From contig NC_022657.1 of NCBI RefSeq assembly GCF_000494755.1, forward strand, positions 5,556,001 through 5,620,000: 64,000 nt of DNA. Direction: 5' to 3'. This document shows positions 51,681-60,171 of this stretch, piece after piece. The notes under the pieces are model-generated. The model was given only the letters and a program-made list of their open reading frames with translations. It searched no databases and was not told where the DNA came from. The DNA is from Amorphoplanes friuliensis DSM 7358. GTDB lineage: Bacteria > Actinomycetota > Actinomycetes > Mycobacteriales > Micromonosporaceae. A program made the translations under genes and the position numbers. The number at the start of each line of letters is the position of its first letter. Within the stretch, counting starts at the first letter, position 1.

Positions 51681-52256
51681 GTGCTGGATCTCGTGGAGCC
51701 CTTGGTCACCCCGCGCCTGCTGCTGCGGCCCTTCCGGACCGGTGACGAGGAGGCCCTCCTCGACCTGCGCAGCCGGCCCGAAGTTGTGCGTCACCTCTAC
51801 TGGCCACCGCCCACACCCGACGGTGTCCGCGACGTGGTCCGGCAGCGGCTGACCATGACCAAGCTGGCCGCGGACGGTGACTGCCTGGTCCTGGCGGCCG
51901 AGGACCGCGAGACCGGCCGCCTGCTCGGTGAGCTCGACCTTTCCCTGGTCAGCGTGGAGAACCGCCACGCCGAGATCGGCATCATCCTGCACCCGGACGC
52001 GCAGGGCCGCGGCCTGGCGACCGAGACGGCAAGAGCCCTGCTCGACCTGGCCTTCGACCGGCTGGACCTGCACCGGGTCACGGCGAGCACCAACTCCGGC
52101 AACGAGGCCTCGGCCCGGGCCCTGCTCCGGCTCGGCTTCCGCCAGGAGGGCCACCTCGTCCAGTGTGTCCGCTTCGCCGACGCCTGGCACGACGAGCTCA
52201 TCTTCGCGATGCTGGCGTCGGAATGGGCCGGCGCGCCGGGCAGGATCGTCGCATGA
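51681..52256 (+). CDS. GNAT-family N-acetyltransferase (RimJ/RimL type)
   Basis: 191 residues from a GTG with CACCAT beginning 12 nt upstream and no ribosome site (an earlier GTG at 51636 would add 15 residues that look non-coding). VTPRLLLRPFRTGDEEALLDL is the RimJ/RimL start, CLVLAAEDRETGRLLGELDLSL, AEIGIILHPDAQGRGLATETARALL with the acetyl-CoA loop GRGLA, and ASTNSGNEASARALLRLGFRQEG. Ends by ATGA overlap with the Nudix gene. Confidence 0.9.
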   Translation: MLDLVEPLVTPRLLLRPFRTGDEEALLDLRSRPEVVRHLYWPPPTPDGVRDVVRQRLTMTKLAADGDCLVLAAEDRETGRLLGELDLSLVSVENRHAEIGIILHPDAQGRGLATETARALLDLAFDRLDLHRVTASTNSGNEASARALLRLGFRQEGHLVQCVRFADAWHDELIFAMLASEWAGAPGRIVA

Positions 52257-52780
52257 AGCAGGTCAGCACCCGCGTCGTCTACAGCAACCCCTGGATGACG
52301 GTGCGTGAGGACCAGATCGCCCACCCCGACGGCACCCCGGGCATCTACGGCGTGGTCGAGAAGCGGGACTTCGCGCTGGTCCTGCCCCGCTGGGAGGACG
52401 GCTTCTGGCTGGTCGAGCAGTTCCGCTACCCCATCGGGCGCCGGGCCTGGGAGTTTCCGCAGGGCGGCTGGGGACACAGCGCGACCGGTACGTCGGCCGA
52501 GCTGGCCCGCACCGAACTGGCCGAGGAGACCGGCCTGCGCGCCCGCTCCCTGGTGCACCTGGGCCACCTGTACGAGGCGTACGGCTACTCGACGCAGGGC
52601 TTCGACGTCTACCTGGCCGAGGACCTCACCGAGGGTGACACCGCCCGCGAGCAGTCCGAACAGGACATGGTCCACCGGCGGTTCACCGACGCGGAGATCG
52701 CCGAAGCCCTCCGGTCCGGCCGGATCGTCGACGCTCCCAGCCTCGCCGCGCTGACCCTCTACGGCCTGCACACCGGCTGA
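52253..52780 (+). CDS. Nudix hydrolase (ADP-ribose pyrophosphatase-like)
   Basis: 175 residues; ATG overlaps the preceding stop. ADPRase-like arrangement: YGVVEKRDFALVLPRWEDGF, LVEQFRYPIGRRAWEFPQGG, then a Nudix helix ARTELAEETGLRA. The box is not canonical: in the G-x5-E-x7-R-E-U-x-E-E pattern the first Glu is Gly and the Arg is Thr (WGHSATGTSAELARTELAEE), although the metal-binding Glu pair is kept. YGYSTQGFDVYLAEDL follows as in the ADPRase group. Hydrolyses a nucleoside diphosphate linked to X; coupled to an acetyltransferase. Confidence 0.88.
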   Translation: MKQVSTRVVYSNPWMTVREDQIAHPDGTPGIYGVVEKRDFALVLPRWEDGFWLVEQFRYPIGRRAWEFPQGGWGHSATGTSAELARTELAEETGLRARSLVHLGHLYEAYGYSTQGFDVYLAEDLTEGDTAREQSEQDMVHRRFTDAEIAEALRSGRIVDAPSLAALTLYGLHTG

Positions 52781-52840
52781 GATCGTCAAGTTGCCGACCC
52801 GGGCGGTCCGGCGTCCCGCCCCTGGTGACAGCATCACCGC

Positions 52841-53845
52841 GTGGAACTGACCCTGCCGGCGACACCCGTCGTCCTGCCGCCGGGCGTTGCCGTCCGCGTA
52901 CCGGTCGAGCTGCACAACCCCGGGCCGGGCGCCCGCGACGTGCGGCTCGTCGTGGCGCGGGGTCGTGCCGCCGGCTGGGCCGCCGCCGAACCCCCGGCCA
53001 CCACGGTCGCGGCGGGTGCGGCAATCACGGTCGAGCTTGTGCTGCAGACCCCCCACGATCAGCCGCCGAGTGCGTCGCTGGTGCCGTTCACCGTGCGGGC
53101 AGAGGACCTCGGCACCGGCGCGACGGCCGGGTTCGCCTCCGGACTGCTGACGGTTGCTGTGCCCGTACCGGTGCGGGGAGAGCTGGTGCCGCGGCCCGGC
53201 GCCGCGCAGACTTTTGATCTTCACCTGGGCAACGACGGTGCTCAGCCCGCCGACGTGCGGGTCAGCGCCGAGCTCGACCCGCCCTCCGGGACCACCGAGA
53301 TCGAGCCCGCGACCGCGCAGGTCGAGCCCGGCGGCTCCCTCCCGGTGTCCGTCCGAGCCCGCCCCGCAAGATCCCTCATCGGTACGCCCAAGAAGTACGC
53401 CGTGATCGTCACCGTCCACGGCCCCGGTCCGCGACCGCTGCTGAGCGCCGTCGGCACCGGCGTCGTCAAACCCCTCGTGCCGAAGTGGGTCGCCGCAGTC
53501 GTCGCCGTCGTTCTGGCTCTCGGCGCCACCGCGGGAGTGCTGCTCCCCCGCCTGAGCGACGACAGCGCAGCGCCGGCCGTCGGGCGACCGTTTGCGCTGG
53601 TGGAGGCCGTCCCGCACACCGGCGGCGACGGTGGGCGGGCCGCCGCCGACGCCCGGTTGGCGACCCTGACCGCCGCGGGCATGCCGGTGCGGCTCGTCGA
53701 CAGCCTCACCTCGGACGACCTCGACGACAACGGCGGCGCCGGCTCCTGGCTGCTGCTCCACGACGGCTTCGGATCAGCCGACGCGGCCACATCCTTCTGT
53801 ACGCAATGGCAGGCGGTCGCCCCCGGATGCAAGGTCGTGCCGTGA
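52841..53845 (+). CDS. Membrane-anchored protein with N-terminal Ig-like domains, unknown function
   Basis: 334 residues. No signal peptide. Residues 1-110 and 115-210 are two beta-sandwich, NEW3/CARDB-like domains (LPPGVAVRVPVELHNPGPGARDVRLV; TFDLHLGNDGAQPADVRVSAEL). One membrane segment at about 220-242 (WVAAVVAVVLALGATAGVLL) preceded by Lys, then a C-terminal part of about 90 residues outside, ending in a Cys pair. By the positive-inside rule the Ig-like half is cytoplasmic, which is unusual for this fold. The next gene, 73 bp downstream, encodes an Hsp70 fusion with the same topology; the two may form a unit. CAGCAT lies 12 nt before the GTG. Confidence 0.7.
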   Translation: MELTLPATPVVLPPGVAVRVPVELHNPGPGARDVRLVVARGRAAGWAAAEPPATTVAAGAAITVELVLQTPHDQPPSASLVPFTVRAEDLGTGATAGFASGLLTVAVPVPVRGELVPRPGAAQTFDLHLGNDGAQPADVRVSAELDPPSGTTEIEPATAQVEPGGSLPVSVRARPARSLIGTPKKYAVIVTVHGPGPRPLLSAVGTGVVKPLVPKWVAAVVAVVLALGATAGVLLPRLSDDSAAPAVGRPFALVEAVPHTGGDGGRAAADARLATLTAAGMPVRLVDSLTSDDLDDNGGAGSWLLLHDGFGSADAATSFCTQWQAVAPGCKVVP

Positions 53846-53918
53846 AAGAACACCCCGACACAGTCCTTCCGGCGGTGCCACCCGTGGCGCGCTCCCTTTA
53901 AGGTCTGGAGCTGTGGCG

Positions 53919-56900
53919 ATGCAGTACGGCTTGGGTGTTGATCTCGGTACGACCCAGACAGCGGCGGCGGTGAACGTCGATGGGCGCATCGAGGTCGTCA
54001 GGCTGGGCGGACGACGGGCCGAGATCCCGTCACTCGTCTTCGTGAACAGCGACGGCAGTCTCCTGATCGGGGACGCCGCCGAACGCCGCGGCCAGGCCGA
54101 GCCGGGACGCCTGGCGCGCGAGTTCAAGCGGCGCATCGGCGACCCGGTGCCGATCCTGGTCGGCGGCGTGCCGTTCTCCGCGCACGCCCTCACCGCCAAG
54201 CTGCTGCGCCACGTCATCGACACGGTCGCCCGCCTGCACGGCGAGCCGCCGGCGGTGCTGACCGTGACACACCCGGCGAACTGGGGACCGTACAAACGCG
54301 AGCAGCTCGACCAGGCCCTCCGCCTGGCCGACACCGGCCCGGTCCTGCTCCGCACCGAGCCCGAGGCGGCGGCCCTGCAGCACGCGACCGCCCGCAAGAT
54401 CGCGTCGGGCGAGACCGTCGCGGTCTACGACCTGGGCGGCGGCACGTTCGACGCGGCGGTCCTGCGCCGCGACGGCGAAGGCTTCCAGCTCCTCGGCGAC
54501 CCCGAAGGCATCGAACAGCTCGGCGGCGCCGACTTCGACGAGGCCGTCTTCGGTCACGTCCTCGGCATGCTCGGCACCACGATCGAGGGCCTCGACCCGA
54601 ACGAGCCCGACGTGGTCACCGCCCTGGCCCGCCTGCGCCGCGACTGCGTCGAGGCCAAGGAAGCCCTGTCCTTCGACACCGAGGTCATGATCCCGGTCGC
54701 GCTCCCGGGCATCCACACCCGCGTACGCCTGAACCGCTCCGAACTGGAATCCATGATCGCCCCGGCGCTGGAGGACACGGTCGCCGCGATGCACCGCGCA
54801 CTGCGGGCCGCGGGAGTGTCGCCGGACGAGCTGGACGCTGTGCTGCTCGCGGGCGGATCGTCCCGGATTCCGCTGGTCAGCCAGCTGCTGTCGACCGCGT
54901 TCGACCGGCCGGTGATCGCCGACCCGCACCCGGAACACAGCATCGCGATGGGCGCGGCGGTGTCGACGGCATTGATCACCGGCGGGGCCTCGCCGTTCGC
55001 CGCGGCGGTCGAGCCCGCGGCCACCAACGGCTCGGCGCCGGCTGAGTCCGACCACACGACGCCCGCCACTTCCGCCGCTGCAAACGGCGCGGCTGCTTCC
55101 GGTGGCCCAGCCGCCAACGGCGGCCCAGCAACTTCGGCCAGCCCGGCCGGTTCCGGCAGCCCCGCGCAAGATGGTGGCACGGCCGCCGGATCTTCGCCTG
55201 CCCACGATCCGGCGTCGGCAACTTCCGCGGCGGCGGGTGGCCCAGCTGACAATGGCTCGGCGTCCCAACGTGGTCCGGCCACCGCGCCCTTCCCTGGGCC
55301 TGAGACCGATCCTCTGCCGGCGACCTTCACCGCGGCTTTCCCGGGCGGCACGTTCACCGGTCCCCTCACCGGACCTGTCACCGGTCCGATGGATGCGCCG
55401 ACGGGAGCCACTGCCGGAGCGTCGAATGCCTCGCGGGGCCCGGAGACGCAGGCCGCGACGAACGGCAGCGCCTCGAACCGGCCGGGAAACTCGAACCGGC
55501 CAGGAAACCAGGGCGCCGCCGGCCGGCCCCCGGCTCAGCCCGCGCCCGTGGCCTCGGCCTGGGCGCAGAGCACGGGAGACCAGTCCGAAACGCTGATCAC
55601 CCCCAGCGACCCGTGGGCCGACGACCACGTGGAGCGTCCCGAGGACCAGGCCGCCGCCGACTGGTACCACGCCCAGTCCGCAGCTGCCGCCGGCCCGGCG
55701 ACCGAGACCGCCCCGGTCAGCGGCGCCGGGGCTTCGCAGGCGGACGACCGGCACTGGTCGGAAGGCACCGCGACCCAGGCGGGCAGTCCCGCACCCCAGG
55801 ACCAGCCTTGGCACGAGAGCCAGGCGCCGCAGGAAGGCGGGCACCGGCAGGGAAATCCGGCGCCGACGCAGTACATGCCGGGCGCCGGCGGCCACAACGC
55901 GGGAGCCGTCGCGTTCTCGCAGGGTGCGGCGTCCATCCCCGGCACGGGCCCGGCGCAGACGGCACCCGGTGGGCGTACCCAGGTCTTCTCGCCGCCTGCC
56001 CCGGCCGGATCGCCGGGCGGGCCCACCTCGTACCCTCCGGCTCCTCCGAGGTTGGACGACGATCCGCCGAAGCGGAACGGGCGCCGCCTGATCCTGGTCG
56101 GTGCGATCACGCTCGCGGTCATCGCCGGCACGACCGCGGCCGTCATCGCCCTCAACCAGGGTGACAAGAAGGGCAACACCGGCGCTCAGCCGTCGGCGGG
56201 CCCGTCGGTCGCGCCGCCGCGGTTCCCGACCGAAACCATGCTGATCCGCGTCGACACCGGAGGCCCCGACCGGCCGGAACGCAAGTCGTCGGTCAAGCTG
56301 GTCACCCCGGGCCGGCCGGACCGCACCCTGATCTCGGACACCGGCAACGACGTGCTGCCGGAGTGGTCCCGCGACCGCAAGAAGATCGCCCTGACCCGTA
56401 ACCTGGCCGACGGCAGCAACGAGATCTGGGTCATGGACGCCGACGGCAAGAACGCCCGGAAGGTGATCGGAGATGTCACCGGCGGCCGGACGACCTGGTC
56501 CGCCGACGGCACCAAACTCGCGTTCATGCGCACGGTCGGCGAGCAGGCCCAGATCTTCATCATCAAGATCGGCGAGTCCGAGCCACGCCAGCTGACCTCG
56601 GCGAAGACCGTCAAGGACGACCCCGCCTGGTCCATCGACGGCAAGTCCATCGCCTACTGGGCCGAGATCGACGGCGAACGCCAGATCTACCTGGTGAACG
56701 TCGACAACCCCGAGGAGCCCGGCAAGCAGATCACCCGGGGTGACGAAGGCCCGGCCTACGACCCGGCGTGGTCACCGGACGGCAAGACGATCGCGTACAC
56801 CCACGGGACCGGCCCCGGCATCTCCGACATCTGGCTGGTCGACAGCGACGGCACCGACGCCCACGAACTGACCACGGACGACGAACGCGAGATGGACCCG

Positions 56901-57044
56901 TCCTGGGCCCCCGGCGGCGAGTGGCTGGCCTTCACCCGCGGCCCCCTCGACAAGCCGCGGATCGTCGTGACCACCAAGGACGGCGGCGACGAGGAAACCC
57001 TCACCCAGGGAACAGCCCGCGAAGGTCACCCCTGCTGGTCGTAG
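53919..57044 (+). CDS. Hsp70-like ATPase fused through a membrane segment to a TolB/WD40-like beta-propeller
   Basis: 1041 residues from an ATG after GGAG (a GTG six bases earlier is possible). Residues 1-350 are an Hsp70 actin-fold ATPase: YGLGVDLGTTQTAAAV (phosphate 1), AVYDLGGGTFDAAVLRRDG (phosphate 2), AVLLAGGSSRIPLV (adenosine). The Hsp70 substrate-binding domain is missing; instead a 360-residue Ala/Gly/Pro/Ser-rich linker runs to a single membrane helix at about 722-746 (LILVGAITLAVIAGTTAAVIAL). After it, residues 770-1041 form six PD40-like blades with repeats WSPDGKTIAYTHG, WSADGTKLAF, WSRDRKKIAL, WSIDGKSIAY. The ATPase is inside, the propeller outside. Function unknown; possibly a transmembrane sensor or chaperone. 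Confidence 0.9.
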   Translation: MQYGLGVDLGTTQTAAAVNVDGRIEVVRLGGRRAEIPSLVFVNSDGSLLIGDAAERRGQAEPGRLAREFKRRIGDPVPILVGGVPFSAHALTAKLLRHVIDTVARLHGEPPAVLTVTHPANWGPYKREQLDQALRLADTGPVLLRTEPEAAALQHATARKIASGETVAVYDLGGGTFDAAVLRRDGEGFQLLGDPEGIEQLGGADFDEAVFGHVLGMLGTTIEGLDPNEPDVVTALARLRRDCVEAKEALSFDTEVMIPVALPGIHTRVRLNRSELESMIAPALEDTVAAMHRALRAAGVSPDELDAVLLAGGSSRIPLVSQLLSTAFDRPVIADPHPEHSIAMGAAVSTALITGGASPFAAAVEPAATNGSAPAESDHTTPATSAAANGAAASGGPAANGGPATSASPAGSGSPAQDGGTAAGSSPAHDPASATSAAAGGPADNGSASQRGPATAPFPGPETDPLPATFTAAFPGGTFTGPLTGPVTGPMDAPTGATAGASNASRGPETQAATNGSASNRPGNSNRPGNQGAAGRPPAQPAPVASAWAQSTGDQSETLITPSDPWADDHVERPEDQAAADWYHAQSAAAAGPATETAPVSGAGASQADDRHWSEGTATQAGSPAPQDQPWHESQAPQEGGHRQGNPAPTQYMPGAGGHNAGAVAFSQGAASIPGTGPAQTAPGGRTQVFSPPAPAGSPGGPTSYPPAPPRLDDDPPKRNGRRLILVGAITLAVIAGTTAAVIALNQGDKKGNTGAQPSAGPSVAPPRFPTETMLIRVDTGGPDRPERKSSVKLVTPGRPDRTLISDTGNDVLPEWSRDRKKIALTRNLADGSNEIWVMDADGKNARKVIGDVTGGRTTWSADGTKLAFMRTVGEQAQIFIIKIGESEPRQLTSAKTVKDDPAWSIDGKSIAYWAEIDGERQIYLVNVDNPEEPGKQITRGDEGPAYDPAWSPDGKTIAYTHGTGPGISDIWLVDSDGTDAHELTTDDEREMDPSWAPGGEWLAFTRGPLDKPRIVVTTKDGGDEETLTQGTAREGHPCWS

Positions 57045-57682
57045 ATCAGCGCTTTCCGCTCCTCGGGCAGGGCCCGCCAATCGTCGGCCAGGATCGCCAT
57101 CACGGTCGCATCAACCCACCCGTCCCCCGTACGCAACGCGTCACGCAGCACTCCCTCGGCGACAAAACCCGCCTTCTCGTACACGCGGCGCGCCCGGGGG
57201 TTGAAGTTGTAGACCTCGAGCGAGATCCGGTGCAGACCGAGCCGCTGAAACGCGTACCCGATCATCAGCCGGGTGGCCTCGGTCCCGAGCCCCCGGTCCT
57301 GCCCGGACGGCCCGAACATGATCCGGAAGTTGCACGCGGCGTTGGCAGGATCCCACTTGTTGAGGACCACCTCACCGACCCAGTCCCCGGTGGCCCGGTC
57401 CTCCACGGCAAGGTCGAGCCGATCGGCCTGCTCGGCCCGCGTGTCGTACCACTCCCGCATCCGGGCCTCGGCCGCCTGATCCCACACCACGGGCTGACTC
57501 CCGGTCAGCCGCATGACCTCCGGATCGAGCAACGCCTCCTTGATCCCGGCAAAGTCCCCCGGCTCGAACGGCCGCAGCACCACCTTGTCGCCAGTCAGAA
57601 CAGGCTTGAACAAAAAGTCGGCGACCATCCGGCGATGATCGGGCAGTTCGGGCCCACCGAGCAAGTCGACAAGCAGGTTCAC
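57026..57682 (-). CDS. GNAT-family N-acetyltransferase (RimJ/RimL type)
   Basis: 218 residues from a GTG overlapping the stop of the upstream gene (GTGA), so translationally coupled. GDKVVLRPFEPGDFAGIKEAL, LAVEDRATGDWVGEVVLNKW, CNFRIMFGPSGQDRGLGTEATRLM with the acetyl-CoA loop DRGLGT, LHRISLEVYNFNPRARRVYEKAGF. Its 3' end overlaps the convergent Hsp70 fusion gene by 19 bp. Coupled to a Cys-rich unknown protein, which may be its partner or only an operon neighbour. Confidence 0.9.
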   Translation of the reverse strand: MNLLVDLLGGPELPDHRRMVADFLFKPVLTGDKVVLRPFEPGDFAGIKEALLDPEVMRLTGSQPVVWDQAAEARMREWYDTRAEQADRLDLAVEDRATGDWVGEVVLNKWDPANAACNFRIMFGPSGQDRGLGTEATRLMIGYAFQRLGLHRISLEVYNFNPRARRVYEKAGFVAEGVLRDALRTGDGWVDATVMAILADDWRALPEERKALIYDQQG

Positions 57683-58575
57683 CAGCCCTGCCGTTTACCC
57701 CACGCGTCGAAGAGTTCGCTGACCTGAGCCTTGACGTCCTCACTGATGAGAGCGCCCGCGTCACCGAGCAGCGGTCGAACAGCGTGCTCGTAGACCTCGG
57801 GATGCCTCTCGATCGAGGGACAACTGAAAACGGCGAGCATCCGCAGGGCCCGGAGGATGTCGGTTCCCAGGAAGGGGAAATGGACCTCCAGAAGCTTCGT
57901 CAAGGCGAACCACACCTTGTCGACAACGATGCCGGCGACCGCGGTCCGCAAGCCGTCGGAAAATGCCGAACCGAGCCGTTCCACCAAGGCGCCTTGCAGG
58001 AACCGTTTGACCCCGTCGGAGACAAAGCTGACGGCCCGGCTCAAGCTCTCGACTTTCTGAATCACCGCCACCAGCAACGTGCACCAGATGTGATCGGCAA
58101 GATGCTTCTTGATGGTTCTGGCGTTCACTTCACCACTGGACAGCTTGTCGATCTCCGCCGAAATCTCGTCCCAGTTCTTCTCCATGATCGTGTGACCCAG
58201 GACAGTGACTCGCCCGTAATCGGACGAGACGTCGACTGCTGCCGATTCCGGGACCCGACCGTCAGGTTCATGATCCGGGACCTCTGCCCAGAGCTGTTCG
58301 GCAAGGTCCAAGCGGGCCAGGTTCAGGTAAGCCTGCCGGTTGGTGCTGTTGTGTCGCACCGACCCGGACTTGGCGTCTCTCTGCACCTCGTTCTCGAGTT
58401 CACTGCGCCGAACCGCCCGCGCTCGCGGCTCAGCTCCGGCAAGGGCGGTCCAGCCCTGCCAGCCGTGCAGAGAACCACCACAGCCTGAGCATTCACACCC
58501 GGGGTTCTGGGCGTTGGCGCAGTTCGACCTATGAGTGTTACCGGCCATTCGACGATCACCACCATCCACCGACAT
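57679..58575 (-). CDS. Unknown protein with Cys-rich N-terminal zinc-ribbon-like motif
   Basis: 298 residues from an ATG (another ATG at 58548). The N-terminus has the motif NCANAQNPGCECSGCGG followed by SLHGWQGW, a compact set of four cysteines and a His that should bind zinc. The rest is alpha-helical: an Arg/Glu-rich stretch, DLAEQLWAEVPDHEPDG, then amphipathic helices with Leu/Val/Trp (DHIWCTLLVAVIQKVESLSRAV, IVVDKVWFALTKLLEVHFPF). No catalytic motif is recognised. GC is clearly lower than around it (one line of 60 bases at 58141 has 57% GC, at 58561 50%), and a weakly GAGGG ribosome site precedes it. The GNAT gene follows by GTGA overlap. Origin by transfer is likely. Confidence 0.7.
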   Translation of the reverse strand: MSVDGGDRRMAGNTHRSNCANAQNPGCECSGCGGSLHGWQGWTALAGAEPRARAVRRSELENEVQRDAKSGSVRHNSTNRQAYLNLARLDLAEQLWAEVPDHEPDGRVPESAAVDVSSDYGRVTVLGHTIMEKNWDEISAEIDKLSSGEVNARTIKKHLADHIWCTLLVAVIQKVESLSRAVSFVSDGVKRFLQGALVERLGSAFSDGLRTAVAGIVVDKVWFALTKLLEVHFPFLGTDILRALRMLAVFSCPSIERHPEVYEHAVRPLLGDAGALISEDVKAQVSELFDAWGKRQGW

Positions 58576-58746
58576 AGCCCTCTGTCAATGGATGGTCACA
58601 CTAGGTGCTTAGTTGGTAACCGCCAATGGTTCGTAACGACTCGACTTCCGGCATTTCGCACCGCCGAGCGCGGATAGCGCAGCTCCGACCCGGTCAGGCC
58701 GAGCGTAGGGCGGGGTGTCGGATGTCCGATCGAGACGGCGGTGCGC

Positions 58747-60171
58747 TCAGGTGACGGTGGCGAGGAGGCCTTCGCAGGTGCGGGAGGCGGCTCGGGCGGC
58801 GGTGCGGAGTTCGCGGGCGGTGAAGGGGTGTTCGGCGATGGTCTGCCAGCGGGCCAGGGCGGCCTGGGCCGCCGCCGCGATCACCGGCGCGGGTGCGTCG
58901 GCGGGGAGGCCCAAGCGGTGGTGGGCCGCGCCGCCCGCGCCGCCGAGGAGGAGGTCCATTTCGGTGAGCTGGGCTTCGGTCCCGGGGAGGCGGCCGGAGC
59001 GGATCAGATGCAGGAGGCGCAGCTCGACGAACTCGTGGGCGCTGGCGCGGATGCGTTCGGCTTCGGCGGCCAGGGGTGAGCCCGGGGCGAGGTATTCGTC
59101 GAGGACGGCCAACGCCGAGCGGGCTTTCAGGACCTCGCTGCGGCCGACGAACTGGGCGGTAAAAACCTCGCGGAGGCGGTCGATGCCGCTGTGGGCGGTC
59201 AGGGCCGCGGCGAGGTCGGCGGAGTCGTGGACCTGCTGTTCGCGGATCAGGCGCACCGCCAGGCGTACGCCGAAGAGGCCGAGACGTTGGAGGGTCCGGC
59301 GGCGTTCCGGGGCGGAGGTGGCGAAGCGGTCGGCGGTCAGCAGCAGCTCGACAACGACCGGCATGGGTTCGGCGGCGACCGCCGCCAGGGTGCGGTATTC
59401 GTCCTCGCGGAGGGTGGCACCGGCGGCGCCGAGGAGGCCGGCGACGGGGACCACCACCGGGCAGAGGCGGCGGAGTCTTTCGTCGGAGGCGTAGCGGGCG
59501 GCGACGCGGGCTGCGGCTTCCATGGCGTCGAGGCGGGCGCCGCCGATCTCGTCGGCGCGGGAGAGGACACCGACGGCGTTGACCGGGGTGCCGTTGGAGA
59601 GGCCGTCGCCGTGGAAGGACTCGAGGAAGCGGACGTCGCTGGCGTGCATGTGGCGGAGCAGGTAGATGACGGCGTCGGTCTGGGCGGGGCGGTCGGCTTC
59701 GGCGTCGAGGAACGCCATCGTGCGCAGGGACACGTCCGTGGAGAGGGAGGCGATGCCGGGGGTGTCGATCAGGGTGTGGCGGCGCAGGCGGGCGCTGGGG
59801 ACGCGGACCTCGAGGTGGTCGACCTGTTCGGCGGGGCGGCCGAGGTCGATCTGGACCGCCCCTCCGACACGGTTGAAGGGTCTCGGTGTGACCGTGCCGT
59901 CGGTGAGGTGGGCGGTGACGGCGTAGGTGGGGCCGTCGGCGTACCAGGTGACGATGCGGGTGCACTCGCCGGCGTCGGTCGGGGCCAGGCCTTCGCCGAC
60001 GAGGGCGTTGAGCAGGGTGGACTTGCCGGCTTTGACCTTGCCGGCGATGGCGACGCGCAGGGGTTCGCCGAGGCGGCGGCGGGCGTCGGCGATCGCGGTG
60101 CGGACCGTGCGGTCGCTGGTCTCGGCCAGTGCGCGGTCGAGGAGGGTCTGCACGTCGGGGAGCATGCTCAT
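58747..60171 (-). CDS. Dynamin-like GTPase (second of pair, DynB/IniC-like)
   Basis: 474 residues; ATG overlaps the stop of the upstream dynamin gene (ATGA). GTPase domain: P-loop AIAGKVKAGKSTLLNALVG near residue 43, switch residues GECTRIVTWY, G3 DTPGIASLS, G4 LSRADEIGG. The C-terminal half is helical (ERRRTLQRLGLFGVRLAVRLI, FTAQFVGRSEVLKARSAL). No membrane helices. In Streptomyces and mycobacteria such paired dynamins (DynA/DynB, IniA/IniC) act at the division septum or at the membrane during stress. Works most likely as a heteromer with its neighbour. Confidence 0.93.
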   Translation of the reverse strand: MSMLPDVQTLLDRALAETSDRTVRTAIADARRRLGEPLRVAIAGKVKAGKSTLLNALVGEGLAPTDAGECTRIVTWYADGPTYAVTAHLTDGTVTPRPFNRVGGAVQIDLGRPAEQVDHLEVRVPSARLRRHTLIDTPGIASLSTDVSLRTMAFLDAEADRPAQTDAVIYLLRHMHASDVRFLESFHGDGLSNGTPVNAVGVLSRADEIGGARLDAMEAAARVAARYASDERLRRLCPVVVPVAGLLGAAGATLREDEYRTLAAVAAEPMPVVVELLLTADRFATSAPERRRTLQRLGLFGVRLAVRLIREQQVHDSADLAAALTAHSGIDRLREVFTAQFVGRSEVLKARSALAVLDEYLAPGSPLAAEAERIRASAHEFVELRLLHLIRSGRLPGTEAQLTEMDLLLGGAGGAAHHRLGLPADAPAPVIAAAAQAALARWQTIAEHPFTARELRTAARAASRTCEGLLATVT

